The position numbers and the translations under genes are program-made. Shown in pieces: positions 9,758 through 18,386 of a DNA stretch of 64,000 nt (within the stretch, counting starts at the first letter, position 1; each line of letters opens with the position of its first letter). The stretch is from the NCBI RefSeq assembly GCF_014397005.1, contig NZ_JACGWS010000015.1:1-64000 (forward strand), read 5' to 3'. The notes under the pieces were generated by a model, which was not told where the DNA came from, ran no database searches, and was given only the letters and a program-made list of their open reading frames with translations. The DNA is from Kordia aestuariivivens. Its GTDB lineage: Bacteria; Bacteroidota; Bacteroidia; Flavobacteriales; Flavobacteriaceae.

Positions 9758-9763
9758 TTGTTT

Positions 9764-10441
9764 TTATGTTGTAAAGAATGCTTCTATTTTGTGTTTCATT
9801 TTTTTGATTTCTTTCGGAAATGTGCCTTGTAAGATCATCACAGCACCAAAAACGATGATCATAATGCTGACCCATTTTTTCGTTTTGAAGATAAAACGCG
9901 GTGTCATTTTACTTTTTAATTTTTTTGCAAGCAAGATTTTTGCAACATCCGTAATCAACATACTTATTAATACGGTAGCAAGGAATATGATAACGCCTTC
10001 AGAGGTGCTAGAAAACGCGTTTGCCATCACCATAACACCTATCCAACCTGCTAAGACACCAAAGTTGATAAAGTTCAGTAGAAAGCCTTTTATGAATAAT
10101 CCAGGTAGATTCTTTTTAGGATCTACAGCGTAATGCTCACGAACAATTTTACGAAATGATTTGGATGTTTGAATATATGAGATAATTCCGAAGGCAAGTA
10201 AAATTAAACCACCAAAGATGATTAGTTTTGGATCGCCTTTTATTTTTTCTAGAATTTGATTAGTACTGTAATACGCAAAAATAATGAAGACAATGTCTGC
10301 AAAGATAGCACCTAAATCAAATGTAAGTGCACTTCTAAACCCTTTGGTAATACTTGTTTCTATAATTATAAAGAAAACAGGTCCTACTGCAAAGGCTAAA
10401 ATAAATCCGTAAAGTACAGCGTAAGCTATTCCGTCAAACAT
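9764..10441 (-). CDS. LysE family amino-acid exporter
   Basis: This 225-aa polytopic protein shows the LysE/RhtB pattern. A first membrane helix carries A-V-G-P-V (residues 17-21), followed by a conserved acidic/Ala helix (FDLGAIFADIVF). About six membrane segments are spread through the protein, with a basic loop at about 105-125. Family members export amino acids or similar metabolites across the inner membrane; the substrate cannot be read from sequence. Single-gene unit, convergent with tRNA-Cys. Confidence 0.88.
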   Translation of the reverse strand: MFDGIAYAVLYGFILAFAVGPVFFIIIETSITKGFRSALTFDLGAIFADIVFIIFAYYSTNQILEKIKGDPKLIIFGGLILLAFGIISYIQTSKSFRKIVREHYAVDPKKNLPGLFIKGFLLNFINFGVLAGWIGVMVMANAFSSTSEGVIIFLATVLISMLITDVAKILLAKKLKSKMTPRFIFKTKKWVSIMIIVFGAVMILQGTFPKEIKKMKHKIEAFFTT

Positions 10442-10522
10442 AAAACAAAAGTACTAAAAGTAATGTGATTTTATTTCTAATGCCATAGGAAATAGCGCAA
10501 CTAGTAGTTTTTAAAAATAAAA

Positions 10523-10550
10523 AAACACCTAAATGGCAGTTTAGGTGTTT
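10523..10550. terminator. Bidirectional hairpin terminator
   Basis: AACACCTAAA and TTTAGGTGTT form a 10-bp stem with an A-run on one side and Ts on the other. It lies between the DUF2807 gene and the start of the LysE gene, both on the minus strand. It would stop transcripts from the DUF2807 side. Confidence 0.75.
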
Positions 10551-10660
10551 TCTGAGATTGATTTGATGAATGTGTGAATGTTTTATTTTAGTGTGTGTTT
10601 TTATATAAAATTTTAAAATAATATTTCAAAAGAAATATCTGATTTTAGTTTTTTTACTTT

Positions 10661-10733
10661 CTTTCTCTTTGTTCGCACAAAGAATACTGAATCAAGTTCA
10701 GCACAGGCTTCAACAAAAGAAAGTGCGCTTTTT
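10661..10733 (-). repeat. Dispersed 3'-UTR repeat A, copy 1
   Basis: About 70 bp that recurs in inverted orientation at 52349-52420. The core from AAAAAGCGCAC to TTTGTGCGA has one mismatch. It holds the palindrome CTGAA-TCAAG-TTCAG. On the minus strand it begins directly at the stop codon of the DUF2807 gene, so it is transcribed in sense in that gene's 3' end. Confidence 0.85.
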
Positions 10734-11403
10734 ATTTTACTTTTATTTTTCCTCCGAAGAGTTTGTCTTTTTTGATGGTTTTTGGATCACCATGAATTTC
10801 AATGTATCCGCCAGCTCTCACTTTGGCGTCTGCTAATACAGATGCTGAAATGATAGCATTTCCACCAGCACTTACTTTTATTTTTGTTTGTTCAGTTAGT
10901 AATTTTTCTGCTTCGTATATTCCACCTGTGTTTAATAGAACATCTTGGATTTTTACTTTTCCAGAAGCTTCAATAATTCCGCCAGAAACCGCTTTACAAT
11001 CTAAGTTGTCAACGTCTAGTCCGACAATTATTCTTCCGCCTTCTTGTGCTTTTAGTTTTAAATACGGTTGTGTCATGGTTTCATTGGAAACGATGATGGC
11101 ACCTTCATTAGCGTCAATTGTATTTACGTTTGTATAGTATACTTCGACAAATGTTTGTGTTCCGTCAAAACTACGATCGAACTTCATACGAACTTTTAGT
11201 TTTCCTTTTTTGTTGATGACTTCAACATCTTCTGTATCAACTCCTGTAATAACCACTTTGTTTTCATTTGATTTGATGAGATTGATTTCTATTAAATCAA
11301 AAACTTTTACTTCATCAAAGTCGCCTACATTTTTTTCTATGGGTTTTTGTGCAAAAGTGGTAAAAGTTACTAAGCAAAAAATAAATGCTGTTATATGTTT
11401 CAT
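10732..11403 (-). CDS. DUF2807 (putative auto-transporter adhesin, head GIN domain) protein
   Basis: This 223-aa exported protein has a signal peptide at 1-18 (TTFAQ). It then has the DUF2807/GIN-domain pattern: a parallel beta solenoid of short strands with repeated G-G-x-I/A turns, such as EGGRIIVG, SGGIIEAS, TGGIYEAE, AGGNAIIS and AGGYIEIHG. Proteins of this family are periplasmic or surface located in Bacteroidota and their role is not established. No partner gene is adjacent. Confidence 0.9.
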   Translation of the reverse strand: MKHITAFIFCLVTFTTFAQKPIEKNVGDFDEVKVFDLIEINLIKSNENKVVITGVDTEDVEVINKKGKLKVRMKFDRSFDGTQTFVEVYYTNVNTIDANEGAIIVSNETMTQPYLKLKAQEGGRIIVGLDVDNLDCKAVSGGIIEASGKVKIQDVLLNTGGIYEAEKLLTEQTKIKVSAGGNAIISASVLADAKVRAGGYIEIHGDPKTIKKDKLFGGKIKVK

Positions 11404-11565
11404 TGTGTTATGGTTTTAGTGTTTGTATCTAAAGAGTATACAGAAAACGATTTGTTACAGTTTTTATTTAAAGTTTTCTGGAGTTTATTGTTAATTACGG
11501 TTTTACCGTACTTATTTTGTATCTATGTTTAGTAATTTTAAAGTTGAAACTTAAAAACTCATATC

Positions 11566-11754
11566 ATGAAAAAAAAGAATTTAAAATCATTAAAGATTAA
11601 CAAAAAGACAATTTCTAAATTTAGTACAGAAGAAATATCTGGTGGAACAGGAGGATTTTTATCTTTTATTCCTGGATTATTTTGTGGTGCAGGAAATACC
11701 ACTAGTTTTGGACCATTAGCTTGTGAAGTAGCTTGTATTTGTGATGAATATTAG
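11566..11754 (+). CDS. Putative RiPP precursor (class I lanthipeptide-like leader)
   Basis: This 62-aa peptide has the layout of Bacteroidota lanthipeptide-type or other GG-leader precursors. A Lys-rich leader with the LKSLKINKKTISKF pattern is followed by a Glu-Glu-Ile-Ser-Gly-Gly cleavage site near residues 25-29. The core of about 33 residues has four Cys (including a C-x-C near the end) and several Ser/Thr, as needed for lanthionine or disulfide links. No LanB/LanC, radical SAM enzyme or transporter gene lies in this window, so modification would need enzymes encoded elsewhere. It has its own terminator at 11782. Confidence 0.65.
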   Translation: MKKKNLKSLKINKKTISKFSTEEISGGTGGFLSFIPGLFCGAGNTTSFGPLACEVACICDEY

Positions 11755-11781
11755 TCTTTATAACTATTTTTATAACATACG

Positions 11782-11813
11782 AAAGCCCGGTTTTTACAAA
11801 TCGGGCTTTTTTT
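11782..11813 (+). terminator. Terminator after the RiPP-like gene
   Basis: AAAGCCCG and CGGGCTTT form a strong stem followed by a T-run. It probably serves both the precursor gene (+) and the convergent YbjQ gene (-). Confidence 0.85.
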
Positions 11814-11825
11814 ATTGCTGTTTTT

Positions 11826-12140
11826 TTATTGCAATTTTACTGCTGTTCCAGTGACGCTTACCATGACTGCGCCGCCAGCACTTATTTCCATATCAACACT
11901 GATTCCTACAACGGCATCTGCATTTAGTTTTGCAGCATTGTCACTTAGTTTTTGAAAGGTAGCTTCTTTTACTTCTTCAATTGCGCCTTCTATTTGTGAA
12001 TAGTATTTTTTCATGTTGAACATGTCTTTGAACGACATGCCTTTGTAACTGTAATTTACATTGTATGTCATTCCAGAAACTACACCTAAGTATTCTATTA
12101 TTTCTTTGTTTTGAAAGGTATTTGTTGTTGTAAAGATCAT
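11826..12140 (-). CDS. YbjQ/UPF0145 heavy-metal-binding-domain protein
   Basis: This 104-aa protein matches the YbjQ family: IIEYLGVVSGM near the N-terminus, a central amphipathic helix with the A-x-x-L-x-A-D-A-V-V-G-I signature at about 72-84, and the C-terminal strand VMVSVTGTAV. Family members form pentameric rings; a metal role is suggested only by the domain name. Cytosolic and without an obvious operon partner. Confidence 0.9.
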   Translation of the reverse strand: MIFTTTNTFQNKEIIEYLGVVSGMTYNVNYSYKGMSFKDMFNMKKYYSQIEGAIEEVKEATFQKLSDNAAKLNADAVVGISVDMEISAGGAVMVSVTGTAVKLQ

Positions 12141-12274
12141 GATAGTTCTATTTTAGTGAAATTTAGTAATTTTTTAGTTAGTATGATTTTTTAAAAAATG
12201 TTACGAAAAAAAGTTCACTTCGAGAATTGAAATGAACTTCTTGTTTTAAAATACTTCTCACTACTATTTTAACT

Positions 12275-12390
12275 TGCGTTAAGGATAGCAGCGGCATCCT
12301 TCCGATTTTCTCGGAAGATATAGCGGATAGCCTGACGAAAAGAAGACTGAGGTACTCAAAGTCTTCTTTTGGGAACGCCCAAATTAAAAA
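12275..12390. ncRNA. Conserved flavobacterial intergenic structured element (Flavo-1-like, tentative)
   Basis: GCGTTAAGGATAGCAGCGG with a downstream GATATAGCGGATAGCC box (12276-12332) encloses the hairpin CTTCCGA-ttttc-TCGGAAG. A second hairpin with arms AAAAGAAGACT and AGTCTTCTTTT (12338-12371) follows, then GGGaacgCCC. I recognise this box pair from many Flavobacteria intergenic regions. It may be the Rfam Flavo-1 RNA, but I cannot confirm the family or the transcribed strand. It lies in the 3' region of rnr and upstream of the YbjQ gene. Confidence 0.45.
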
Positions 12391-12392
12391 AA

Positions 12393-14588
12393 TTATGCTT
12401 CTACCTCAACACGTTTTCCAATGAGATTGAAATCTAAGTGACGTTTGACTAAGTCTGTGTTTTTTACATTTACTAATACTTCATCTCCTAATTGATATAT
12501 GTTTTTGGTAACTTCTCCAACGAGCGCATATTGCTTTTCATTAAACGTGTAGTAATCGTCTTTTATGTCGCGAATACTCACCATTCCTTCACATTTGTTA
12601 TCAATGATTTCAATGTAAATTCCCCATTCGGTTACACCCGAAATGACACCTAAGAATTCTTCATCTTTGTGATCTTGCATGAATTTGATTTGCATGTACT
12701 TCGTAGAATCGCGTTCTGCTCTTGCTGCCAAACCTTCCATGTTTGATGAATGTTCACATTTTGCTTCGTACGCTTCGGCATCTGCCGATTTTCCACCATC
12801 TAGATAGTGTTGTAATAGTCTGTGAACCATAACATCAGGATAGCGACGAATTGGCGATGTAAAGTGCGAATAGTAATCAAATGCCAATCCATAATGTCCA
12901 ATATTATCTGTCGTATATTTTGCTTTACTCATGCTTCGAATGGCAAGCGTATCAATCATGTTTTGTTCACCTTTTCCTTTGACATCTTCTAGTAATTGAT
13001 TTAGAGAACTTGTCGTGGTTTTTCGTGATTTTAGATTTAATGAATACCCAAATCGAGAAATAATGTTTTGCAGATTCCCCAGTTTTTCACTGTCTGGTTC
13101 GTCGTGAATACGATAGATAAACGTTTTTTCGGGTTGTTGTTTTCCAATGAATGCTGCTACTTTTCTGTTGGCAAGTAACATGAATTCTTCTATTAGTTTG
13201 TTTGCATCTTTTTGTGTTTTGAAATAGACACCAACCGGATTACTTTCTTGGTCTAAGTTGAAACGAACTTCTACTTTGTCAAACGAAATAGCACCTTGGC
13301 GCATTCGTTTTGAACGCATTATTTTTGCTAGTTCATCAAGTTTTAATGTAGCTTCTACAATTGCTTTGTCTACTTTGTATGCTTTTCCTGTGATAGATAT
13401 GTCTGCAGGAATTTCGTTTCCTTCTGTTTCAATGATTACTTGCGCTTCTTCATACGCAAATCGTTTGTCTGAATACGTAACTGTACGTCCAAACCATTCG
13501 TTGAGAACTTCTGCTTTTTTGTTGATTTCGAATATTGCTGAGAAGGTATATTTTTCTTCATTTGGACGTAATGAACACGCACCATTTGATAATACTTCTG
13601 GTAACATTGGCACAACTCTGTCTACTAAGTATACTGAAGTTGCACGTTCGTACGCTTCTTCATCCAAGATACTTCCTGGTTTTACATAGTGTGAAACATC
13701 GGCAATGTGAATTCCTATTTCGTAGTTTCCATTTTCCAAGGTTTGAAACGATAATGCATCATCAAAATCTTTGGCATCTTTCGGATCTATCGTAAACGTT
13801 AACACGTCGCGCATGTCTCTACGTTTTTTGATTTCTTCTTTTTGAATGGATAAGTCTAGTTTTTTTGCATATTTTTCAACATGTGCAGGAAATTCATAAG
13901 GCAAACCATATTCTGCTAAGATGGAGTGAATTTCAGTATCATGTTCACCTGGTTTTCCAAGTACTTGCGTAATGATTCCGAATGGAGAATCAGCACGTGC
14001 TGGCCAATCTTCAATTTCAACGATTACTTTGTCACCATCTTCCGCTTTGTTCATTTTATTTTTTGGAACAAAGATGTCTGTGTACATTTTTTGATTAGAA
14101 ACGACTACGAATCCAAAGTTTTTCTGAATTTGTAATACACCCACAAATTCTGTTTTTTTACGTTTTATGATGTTTGTAATTTCACCTTCTGGTCTGTTGT
14201 TTTTACGACGTTTGTACACGTAAATTTCTACTTCATCACCATTTAATGCTCTGTTCAGTTTATTGTTTGGAACAAAGATATCTTCTTCAAAATCTTCACA
14301 AATTACATAGCCTTGTCCGCGTGCGGTTAAGTCTAAAATTCCAGTGAAGTATTCGGTAGATCCAATTACTTTGTATTGTCCACGATCAACTTCTTCAATT
14401 TTTTGCTTTGCTTTTAGCTTTTTTATTGTTTTAATGATTTGATTTCTTCCGCTTGTATCTGTAATATTAAGTTTGGCGGCTATTTGTTTGTAATTGAAAA
14501 CTTTGTTTGAAGACTTTTTAAATATTTGAAGAATCGCATCTGTTAAGTTTGGTAAGTTGTGCGATTTTGTTTTTTTCTTTCTTGTCAT
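12393..14588 (-). CDS. rnr: Ribonuclease R
   Basis: This 731-aa 3'-5' exoribonuclease degrades structured RNA in the cytosol. An N-terminal winged-helix segment (about 10-65) precedes two cold-shock OB domains. The RNB catalytic domain carries the Asp cluster I-D-P-x-D-A-K-D-F-D-D-A at about 268-280 and the H-Y-G-L-A ... F-T-S-P-I-R-R-Y-P-D stretch at about 560-585. A C-terminal S1 domain spans about 640-720. Length fits RNase R. A TATATTTG promoter element at 14845-14852 would give a leader of about 250 nt. Confidence 0.96.
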   Translation of the reverse strand: MTRKKKTKSHNLPNLTDAILQIFKKSSNKVFNYKQIAAKLNITDTSGRNQIIKTIKKLKAKQKIEEVDRGQYKVIGSTEYFTGILDLTARGQGYVICEDFEEDIFVPNNKLNRALNGDEVEIYVYKRRKNNRPEGEITNIIKRKKTEFVGVLQIQKNFGFVVVSNQKMYTDIFVPKNKMNKAEDGDKVIVEIEDWPARADSPFGIITQVLGKPGEHDTEIHSILAEYGLPYEFPAHVEKYAKKLDLSIQKEEIKKRRDMRDVLTFTIDPKDAKDFDDALSFQTLENGNYEIGIHIADVSHYVKPGSILDEEAYERATSVYLVDRVVPMLPEVLSNGACSLRPNEEKYTFSAIFEINKKAEVLNEWFGRTVTYSDKRFAYEEAQVIIETEGNEIPADISITGKAYKVDKAIVEATLKLDELAKIMRSKRMRQGAISFDKVEVRFNLDQESNPVGVYFKTQKDANKLIEEFMLLANRKVAAFIGKQQPEKTFIYRIHDEPDSEKLGNLQNIISRFGYSLNLKSRKTTTSSLNQLLEDVKGKGEQNMIDTLAIRSMSKAKYTTDNIGHYGLAFDYYSHFTSPIRRYPDVMVHRLLQHYLDGGKSADAEAYEAKCEHSSNMEGLAARAERDSTKYMQIKFMQDHKDEEFLGVISGVTEWGIYIEIIDNKCEGMVSIRDIKDDYYTFNEKQYALVGEVTKNIYQLGDEVLVNVKNTDLVKRHLDFNLIGKRVEVEA

Positions 14589-14902
14589 TATATCATTCTG
14601 TTTTACACGCTTTACGTGTCTTATTTTCGGTAAATTATTATTGTTTTTTTGTTAATTGAAAAGCATACCGAAATTGCTTTTTGTGTTGAATTTTACTCAA
14701 TAATCGAGATTTTACTATTCCAAGTTTAGCGCTATTTAATTCTTGAAAAGTACAAATTAATTCTGTCAGGAATATTGTTGTTTTAGAAATTAACGATTTC
14801 TTTTAAACACAACGAGTAGGAGAGAAGTATTAAAAATTCTGATGCAAATATAGTTAATATTTTACAATTCGTATTTTGCAACACTTTAAATAAGTGTTAT
14901 GT
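14589..14902. other. Divergent intergenic region of rnr and the lipid kinase gene
   Basis: No gene is visible. It holds a TATATTTG promoter element on the minus strand (14845-14852). It also holds the dyad CTCAATAATCGAG near 14697-14709 within a stretch closely matching one at 55388-55413, another divergent intergenic region. Confidence 0.5.
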
Positions 14903-15820
14903 ATGCGTAAAGATATATGGTTTTTGATTGTAAACCCGACTTCGGGAAGCTTCTCTGGAAAGCGAAAATGGCGAAAAATTGCTACTGAGTTTGAAGCGCA
15001 AGAGCTTTTGTTCGATTTTGAGTTTACCACAAAACCTCAGCATGAATATGAATTGGTTATTGAAGCATTGGAAAAAGGGTATCGAAAGTTTGTGAGCGTT
15101 GGCGGCGATGGAACTTTACATCATATTGTAAATGGTTTGATGGAACAAAAATTGGTTCCGCAGCAAGAATTGAAAGTTGCTGTGATTCCATTAGGTACTG
15201 GAAATGATTGGGTAAAAACGTATAAAATTCCTAAGAATATTAAAAAAGCAGTCGCTATTATTAAAGCTGAGTATAGTGTTTTACAAGATATTGGACATAT
15301 TTCGTTGTTGAATTCGGAAAAAAAGGTGTTTTTTAATAATGTTGCTGGTTTGGGTTTTGATGGTTATGTAGTGAAACGAAATGAACGTTTGAAGTTTTTA
15401 GGAGCTGTTTCTTTTTTAGTTTCTACCGTGTTGAGTTTGGCAAGTTATAAATCGACTGAGTTTAGTATTAAAGCTATTGAAAAGCAATTCACAACTAAAT
15501 CGTTGTTAACAATTGTTGGAGTTTGTCAATTTTCTGGTGGCGGAATGCAGTTAACTAAAGACGTACATCCGGCAGATGGTTTGTTTGATGTTTCTGTAGC
15601 TAAACATTTTACATTGTGGAAGTTATTAGTAAATGTTGTTCGTTTGTTTAATGGATCTATTACGAATCATCCATTGGTAGAAACTTTTAAAACAAATGAA
15701 GTTACGATTGAAACTTCAGCACCAAATGTATTTATTCAAGCTGATGGCGAATTGATTGGAACTGGTGGATTTACAGCAAACATTTTACCAAAAGCGTTGG
15801 TGTTTGTTGTTTTAAAATAA
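14903..15820 (+). CDS. Diacylglycerol kinase-like lipid kinase (YegS/DagK family)
   Basis: This protein of about 305 aa belongs to the DAGK catalytic family. It has N-P-x-S-G near the N-terminus, the nucleotide-binding V-G-G-D-G-T-L motif at about 70-76 and the P-L-G-T-G-N-D-W motif at about 103-110. A C-terminal beta-sandwich ends in Q-A-D-G-E. It should phosphorylate diacylglycerol or a similar lipid at the inner membrane. A GTG codon at 14894 could also start it; I prefer the ATG at 14903, where family sequence begins. Confidence 0.92.
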   Translation: MRKDIWFLIVNPTSGSFSGKRKWRKIATEFEAQELLFDFEFTTKPQHEYELVIEALEKGYRKFVSVGGDGTLHHIVNGLMEQKLVPQQELKVAVIPLGTGNDWVKTYKIPKNIKKAVAIIKAEYSVLQDIGHISLLNSEKKVFFNNVAGLGFDGYVVKRNERLKFLGAVSFLVSTVLSLASYKSTEFSIKAIEKQFTTKSLLTIVGVCQFSGGGMQLTKDVHPADGLFDVSVAKHFTLWKLLVNVVRLFNGSITNHPLVETFKTNEVTIETSAPNVFIQADGELIGTGGFTANILPKALVFVVLK

Positions 15821-16020
15821 TTGAAATCACTTAGAAATGTTACTCGATACTGCTATTTTTAATCAAAAATCACTCGAAATTACGTTCTTAAAAAGTAGCT
15901 TTTGAAGCTTCTAAATTTAACTTTCTTAAAAAAAAGTTAAATAAATCTTAAATAAAGTGTAACATTTCTGCTTATCTTACGTCTATATAAAAAGTACCAA
16001 ACGTATTTTGGACCAGAATT

Positions 16021-16194
16021 ATGAAACGAGTGTATAAAGTTATTCTACTATTTATAGCGATCTTTTTGATCGGTATTTTCTCGTTTGGTAGTTATATTAA
16101 TTCTTCATTAAAGAAAGAAAACGATACAAGAGCTGTTGAAATTCAGAAAGATTCTTTGAAAAATGCAGCTGTTGATACTTACTATTTAAACTAG
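16021..16194 (+). CDS. Small single-pass membrane protein
   Basis: This 57-aa ORF is below usual annotation cut-offs. It starts with MKRVYK, then has one strong membrane helix at about 7-26 (VILLFIAIFLIGIFSF), then a charged tail. The basic N-terminus predicts either a membrane anchor with the tail outside or an uncleaved signal. It has a clear ATG and stop and sits between the lipid kinase and DUF2007 genes on the same strand. Function unknown. Confidence 0.55.
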   Translation: MKRVYKVILLFIAIFLIGIFSFGSYINSSLKKENDTRAVEIQKDSLKNAAVDTYYLN

Positions 16195-16236
16195 TTTTCT
16201 TATTTTTAATATATTATATCTTATATTTTTTAGCGT

Positions 16237-16479
16237 ATGATCAATTTTGTGACCGTAGCGACATTTACCTATCCTTATGAATATGCAGTTTTACGAATTG
16301 TGTTGGAGCAGAAAGGAATTCAATATGTGTTTGAAAACGAAATGATGTTGAGTGTATTTCCTTTTTATTCGAACGCATTAGGCGGTATCTCGTTGAAAGT
16401 TCATAAAAACGATGTTTCCCTTACCAAACAGATTTTAGACGATTTTTACAGCAAGCAATCGCATTTGAGGATTGTGTAA
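16237..16479 (+). CDS. DUF2007 (putative signal-transducing protein) domain protein
   Basis: This 80-aa protein has the DUF2007 pattern. An N-terminal strand F-V-T-V-A-T-F and a helix A-x-L-R-I-V-L-E are followed by Y-V-F-E-N-E, a Gly-Gly turn and L-K-V. This matches the small ferredoxin-like DUF2007 fold, related to PII-like or ACT-like domains. Cytosolic, role unknown. It is the last gene before the long AT-rich gap that may be the origin. Confidence 0.82.
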   Translation: MINFVTVATFTYPYEYAVLRIVLEQKGIQYVFENEMMLSVFPFYSNALGGISLKVHKNDVSLTKQILDDFYSKQSHLRIV

Positions 16480-17276
16480 GTTTCTCTTCTTTGCATGAAG
16501 TTTCAAACTGTATGAAATGATTACCTTTTTTTTCTCGCGAAAGCGAAAGTAAACAATCAATTATTTTTTAAAGATTCTGTAATGGCTATTTAAAAGTTCA
16601 AATTGACACATTTTATAATTAAAGAAAACAACGATTATTTTCTTCTAAAAATTGAAATTCGTTTCAAATGTTATGAACATTAATACTATATATATTTCTT
16701 TCTTTTATAAATTTAAAAAAAATAATGATGGTTATTATAGCGTGTGAATAGGTGCTAAAACTTTTTAGTGTTTTGATAGGAATTGTTTCTTATCGAATTT
16801 GATGAACAACTTATTAGCTACGTAACTTATTTAAAATAAGAATGATTAGATAGGTTATGAACAGTTATTAACAACTCTTATCCACAGGTTTTTTTTGATA
16901 AATAGTTGGTTAATTTTTGTTAACAATCAAGAGAGCGACTCTTCATAACTTTGCTAAAAAGAAGTGCTAAGTAAATAGGTAAACTCAGCTATTTGTTTGT
17001 ATTGTAAAAATTATTGAACCCGCAAAATTTTGTTCTCACTTTTTAGCTACAAAGTATTAACAATTGGTAGTGTTGTATAATGAGTTCAGTGTGAAGTTAT
17101 TGTGAAATGAAATTAACAATGACTTTTTTCGGTTGTTCAAAACTCGATTCATACCTTTGTTTTCAACAAACACAACAACTTATTTATGAAACGAGCATGT
17201 TAAAAATAATATCATTTTAAAAAGTGATTAATAGCGAACAACATGTGACCTTTTAAAATACAATAAATATAAACAC
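16480..17276. other. Gene-free AT-rich region; candidate replication origin
   Basis: About 800 bp without a plausible gene. TTATGAACA (16855-16863), TTATTAACA (16865-16873) and TTATCCACA (16878-16886) are three DnaA-box-like 9-mers in the same orientation within 32 bp; the last is the perfect consensus. More lie at 16671-16679 (TTATGAACA) and 17160-17168 (TTTTCAACA). An AT-rich stretch with the palindrome TTGTTAACAA (16917-16926) follows. dnaA is not in the window. This could instead be a long regulatory region, and AT-rich DNA yields weak boxes by chance. Confidence 0.45.
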
Positions 17277-17711
17277 ATGAAAAATATTGTCATCGGTAAC
17301 GACCACGCCGGAACCGACTATAAAAACGCGATTGTTGCACATTTAGAAGCGAAAGGTTACGCTGTTCAAAATTACGGAACGGATAGCGATGCAAGTGTAG
17401 ATTATCCAGATTTTATTCATCCAGTTGCTTCCGATGTGGAAAATGGAAAGGTTCCGTTTGGAATTATTATCTGCGGAAGCGGAAATGGAGCTGCTATGAC
17501 GGCGAATAAGTATCAAAAGGTACGTGCAGCACTTTGTTGGACCAAAGAGATTGTAGCGCTTGCCAGGCAACATAACAACGCAAATATTTTAAGTATTCCT
17601 GCGCGTTTTACGTCTATCCCGCAAGCAATTGCGATGGTTGATACTTTTTTAGATACTGATTTTGAAGGTGGAAGACACCAGAATAGAGTAGCGAAGATTG
17701 CTTGTAATTAG
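17277..17711 (+). CDS. rpiB: Ribose-5-phosphate isomerase B
   Basis: This 144-aa RpiB/LacA-family enzyme interconverts ribose-5-P and ribulose-5-P in the pentose phosphate pathway. It has I-G-N-D-H-A-G at 6-12, D-Y-P-D-F at about 42-46, the anion-binding I-C-G-S-G-N-G loop with Cys at about 65-71, and H-N-N-A-N-I-L at about 99-105. Length is typical. Its last 22 codons and terminator are duplicated at 18888-19011, inside the neighbouring immunity-gene island. Confidence 0.95.
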   Translation: MKNIVIGNDHAGTDYKNAIVAHLEAKGYAVQNYGTDSDASVDYPDFIHPVASDVENGKVPFGIIICGSGNGAAMTANKYQKVRAALCWTKEIVALARQHNNANILSIPARFTSIPQAIAMVDTFLDTDFEGGRHQNRVAKIACN

Positions 17712-17773
17712 TTATGAATACTTGATTTAGAGATATAGAAAACCCGCGAACTTTTTTGGTTTGCGGGTTTTTT
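17644..17773 (+). repeat. rpiB 3' end plus terminator, original copy of a direct repeat
   Basis: From CTTTTTTAGATACTG through the hairpin AACCCGCGAAC/GTTTGCGGGTT this matches 18888-19011 closely, apart from scattered substitutions and a short gap after the stop codon. The hairpin (17741-17769) ends rpiB and, read backward, also the minus-strand SUKH gene at 17813. The pair flanks about 1.1 kb holding immunity-type genes. Confidence 0.9.
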
Positions 17774-17812
17774 ATACTTTTTTTAAAGATCAGTATTTTA
17801 GCGATATCAAAA

Positions 17813-18297
17813 CTATATGTTCCCCCTTTTTTTTAAGGATTTATCAATAATTTTAGCTCTTTCAACACATATATTTATGTAGTTACTAAATGTACCTTGT
17901 GGTCTTCTCTTTATAAGTTTATCACCAAATTGTACATAACCAGGACGACAATTATAAATTATAGGATCTTCTACACCTTCATCTAAATAAATAAATCCAA
18001 ATTGTTCACATTGATCTAATTGATCAGTTATCCAAATAGGTCTTTTTATTTTAGGAATATTGTATTGTTCAAAGCGTTCTTCTGCTTCTTCTATCATCCA
18101 ATCCCAATCCATAATGTCTGCTTCTATGAAAGTATGTTTTCCAGCTAAAAATAAAAATTCTTTATATGCTTTTGGAAATGTCATTCCATTTAGATATTCA
18201 GATTCTATTTCTTCTATTTCTTCTATAGTAAAGCCTTTATTAGTCCAACCAGCTAAAGCTGAATTTTTGCTAAACTTTTTAAATATTTAATTTCCAT
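17813..18297 (-). pseudogene. SUKH (SMI1/KNR4) family immunity protein gene, frameshifted near its 5' end
   Basis: The open part (17813-18184) starts inside the SUKH fold. Upstream, the same frame continues without stop through a typical N-terminus (EEIEEIESEYLNG before MTFPKAYKEF). The natural ATG at 18297 (MEIKYLK) is in another frame. One extra A in the five-A run at 18276-18280 would join them into an intact protein of about 161 aa. SUKH proteins usually neutralise nuclease toxins. It may be a pseudogene, a phase-variable gene or a sequencing error at a homopolymer. Confidence 0.75.
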
Positions 18298-18317
18298 ATT
18301 ACTTTATTTTTAAAAAA

Positions 18318-18386
18318 TTAGGAATCATCCTCCTCCCAAATTTTATCTTGATAGTTCCAATTTATAAAACCAGCATGATCTTCCAT
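18318..18386 (-). pseudogene. C-terminal stub of a lost gene
   Basis: A short minus-strand frame ends in an acidic tail (DKIWEEDDS) with a clean stop. In frame it reaches back only to a TAG near 18416, giving about 30 residues. The neighbouring frame just upstream reads like continuing protein (FTVEKFITTF). This suggests the decayed end of another immunity-type gene. Homology is not established. Confidence 0.35.

Noticed and set aside
9654-10133. 159-residue plus-strand frame over tRNA-Cys
   Set aside because: It translates through the tRNA and antisense to the LysE gene.
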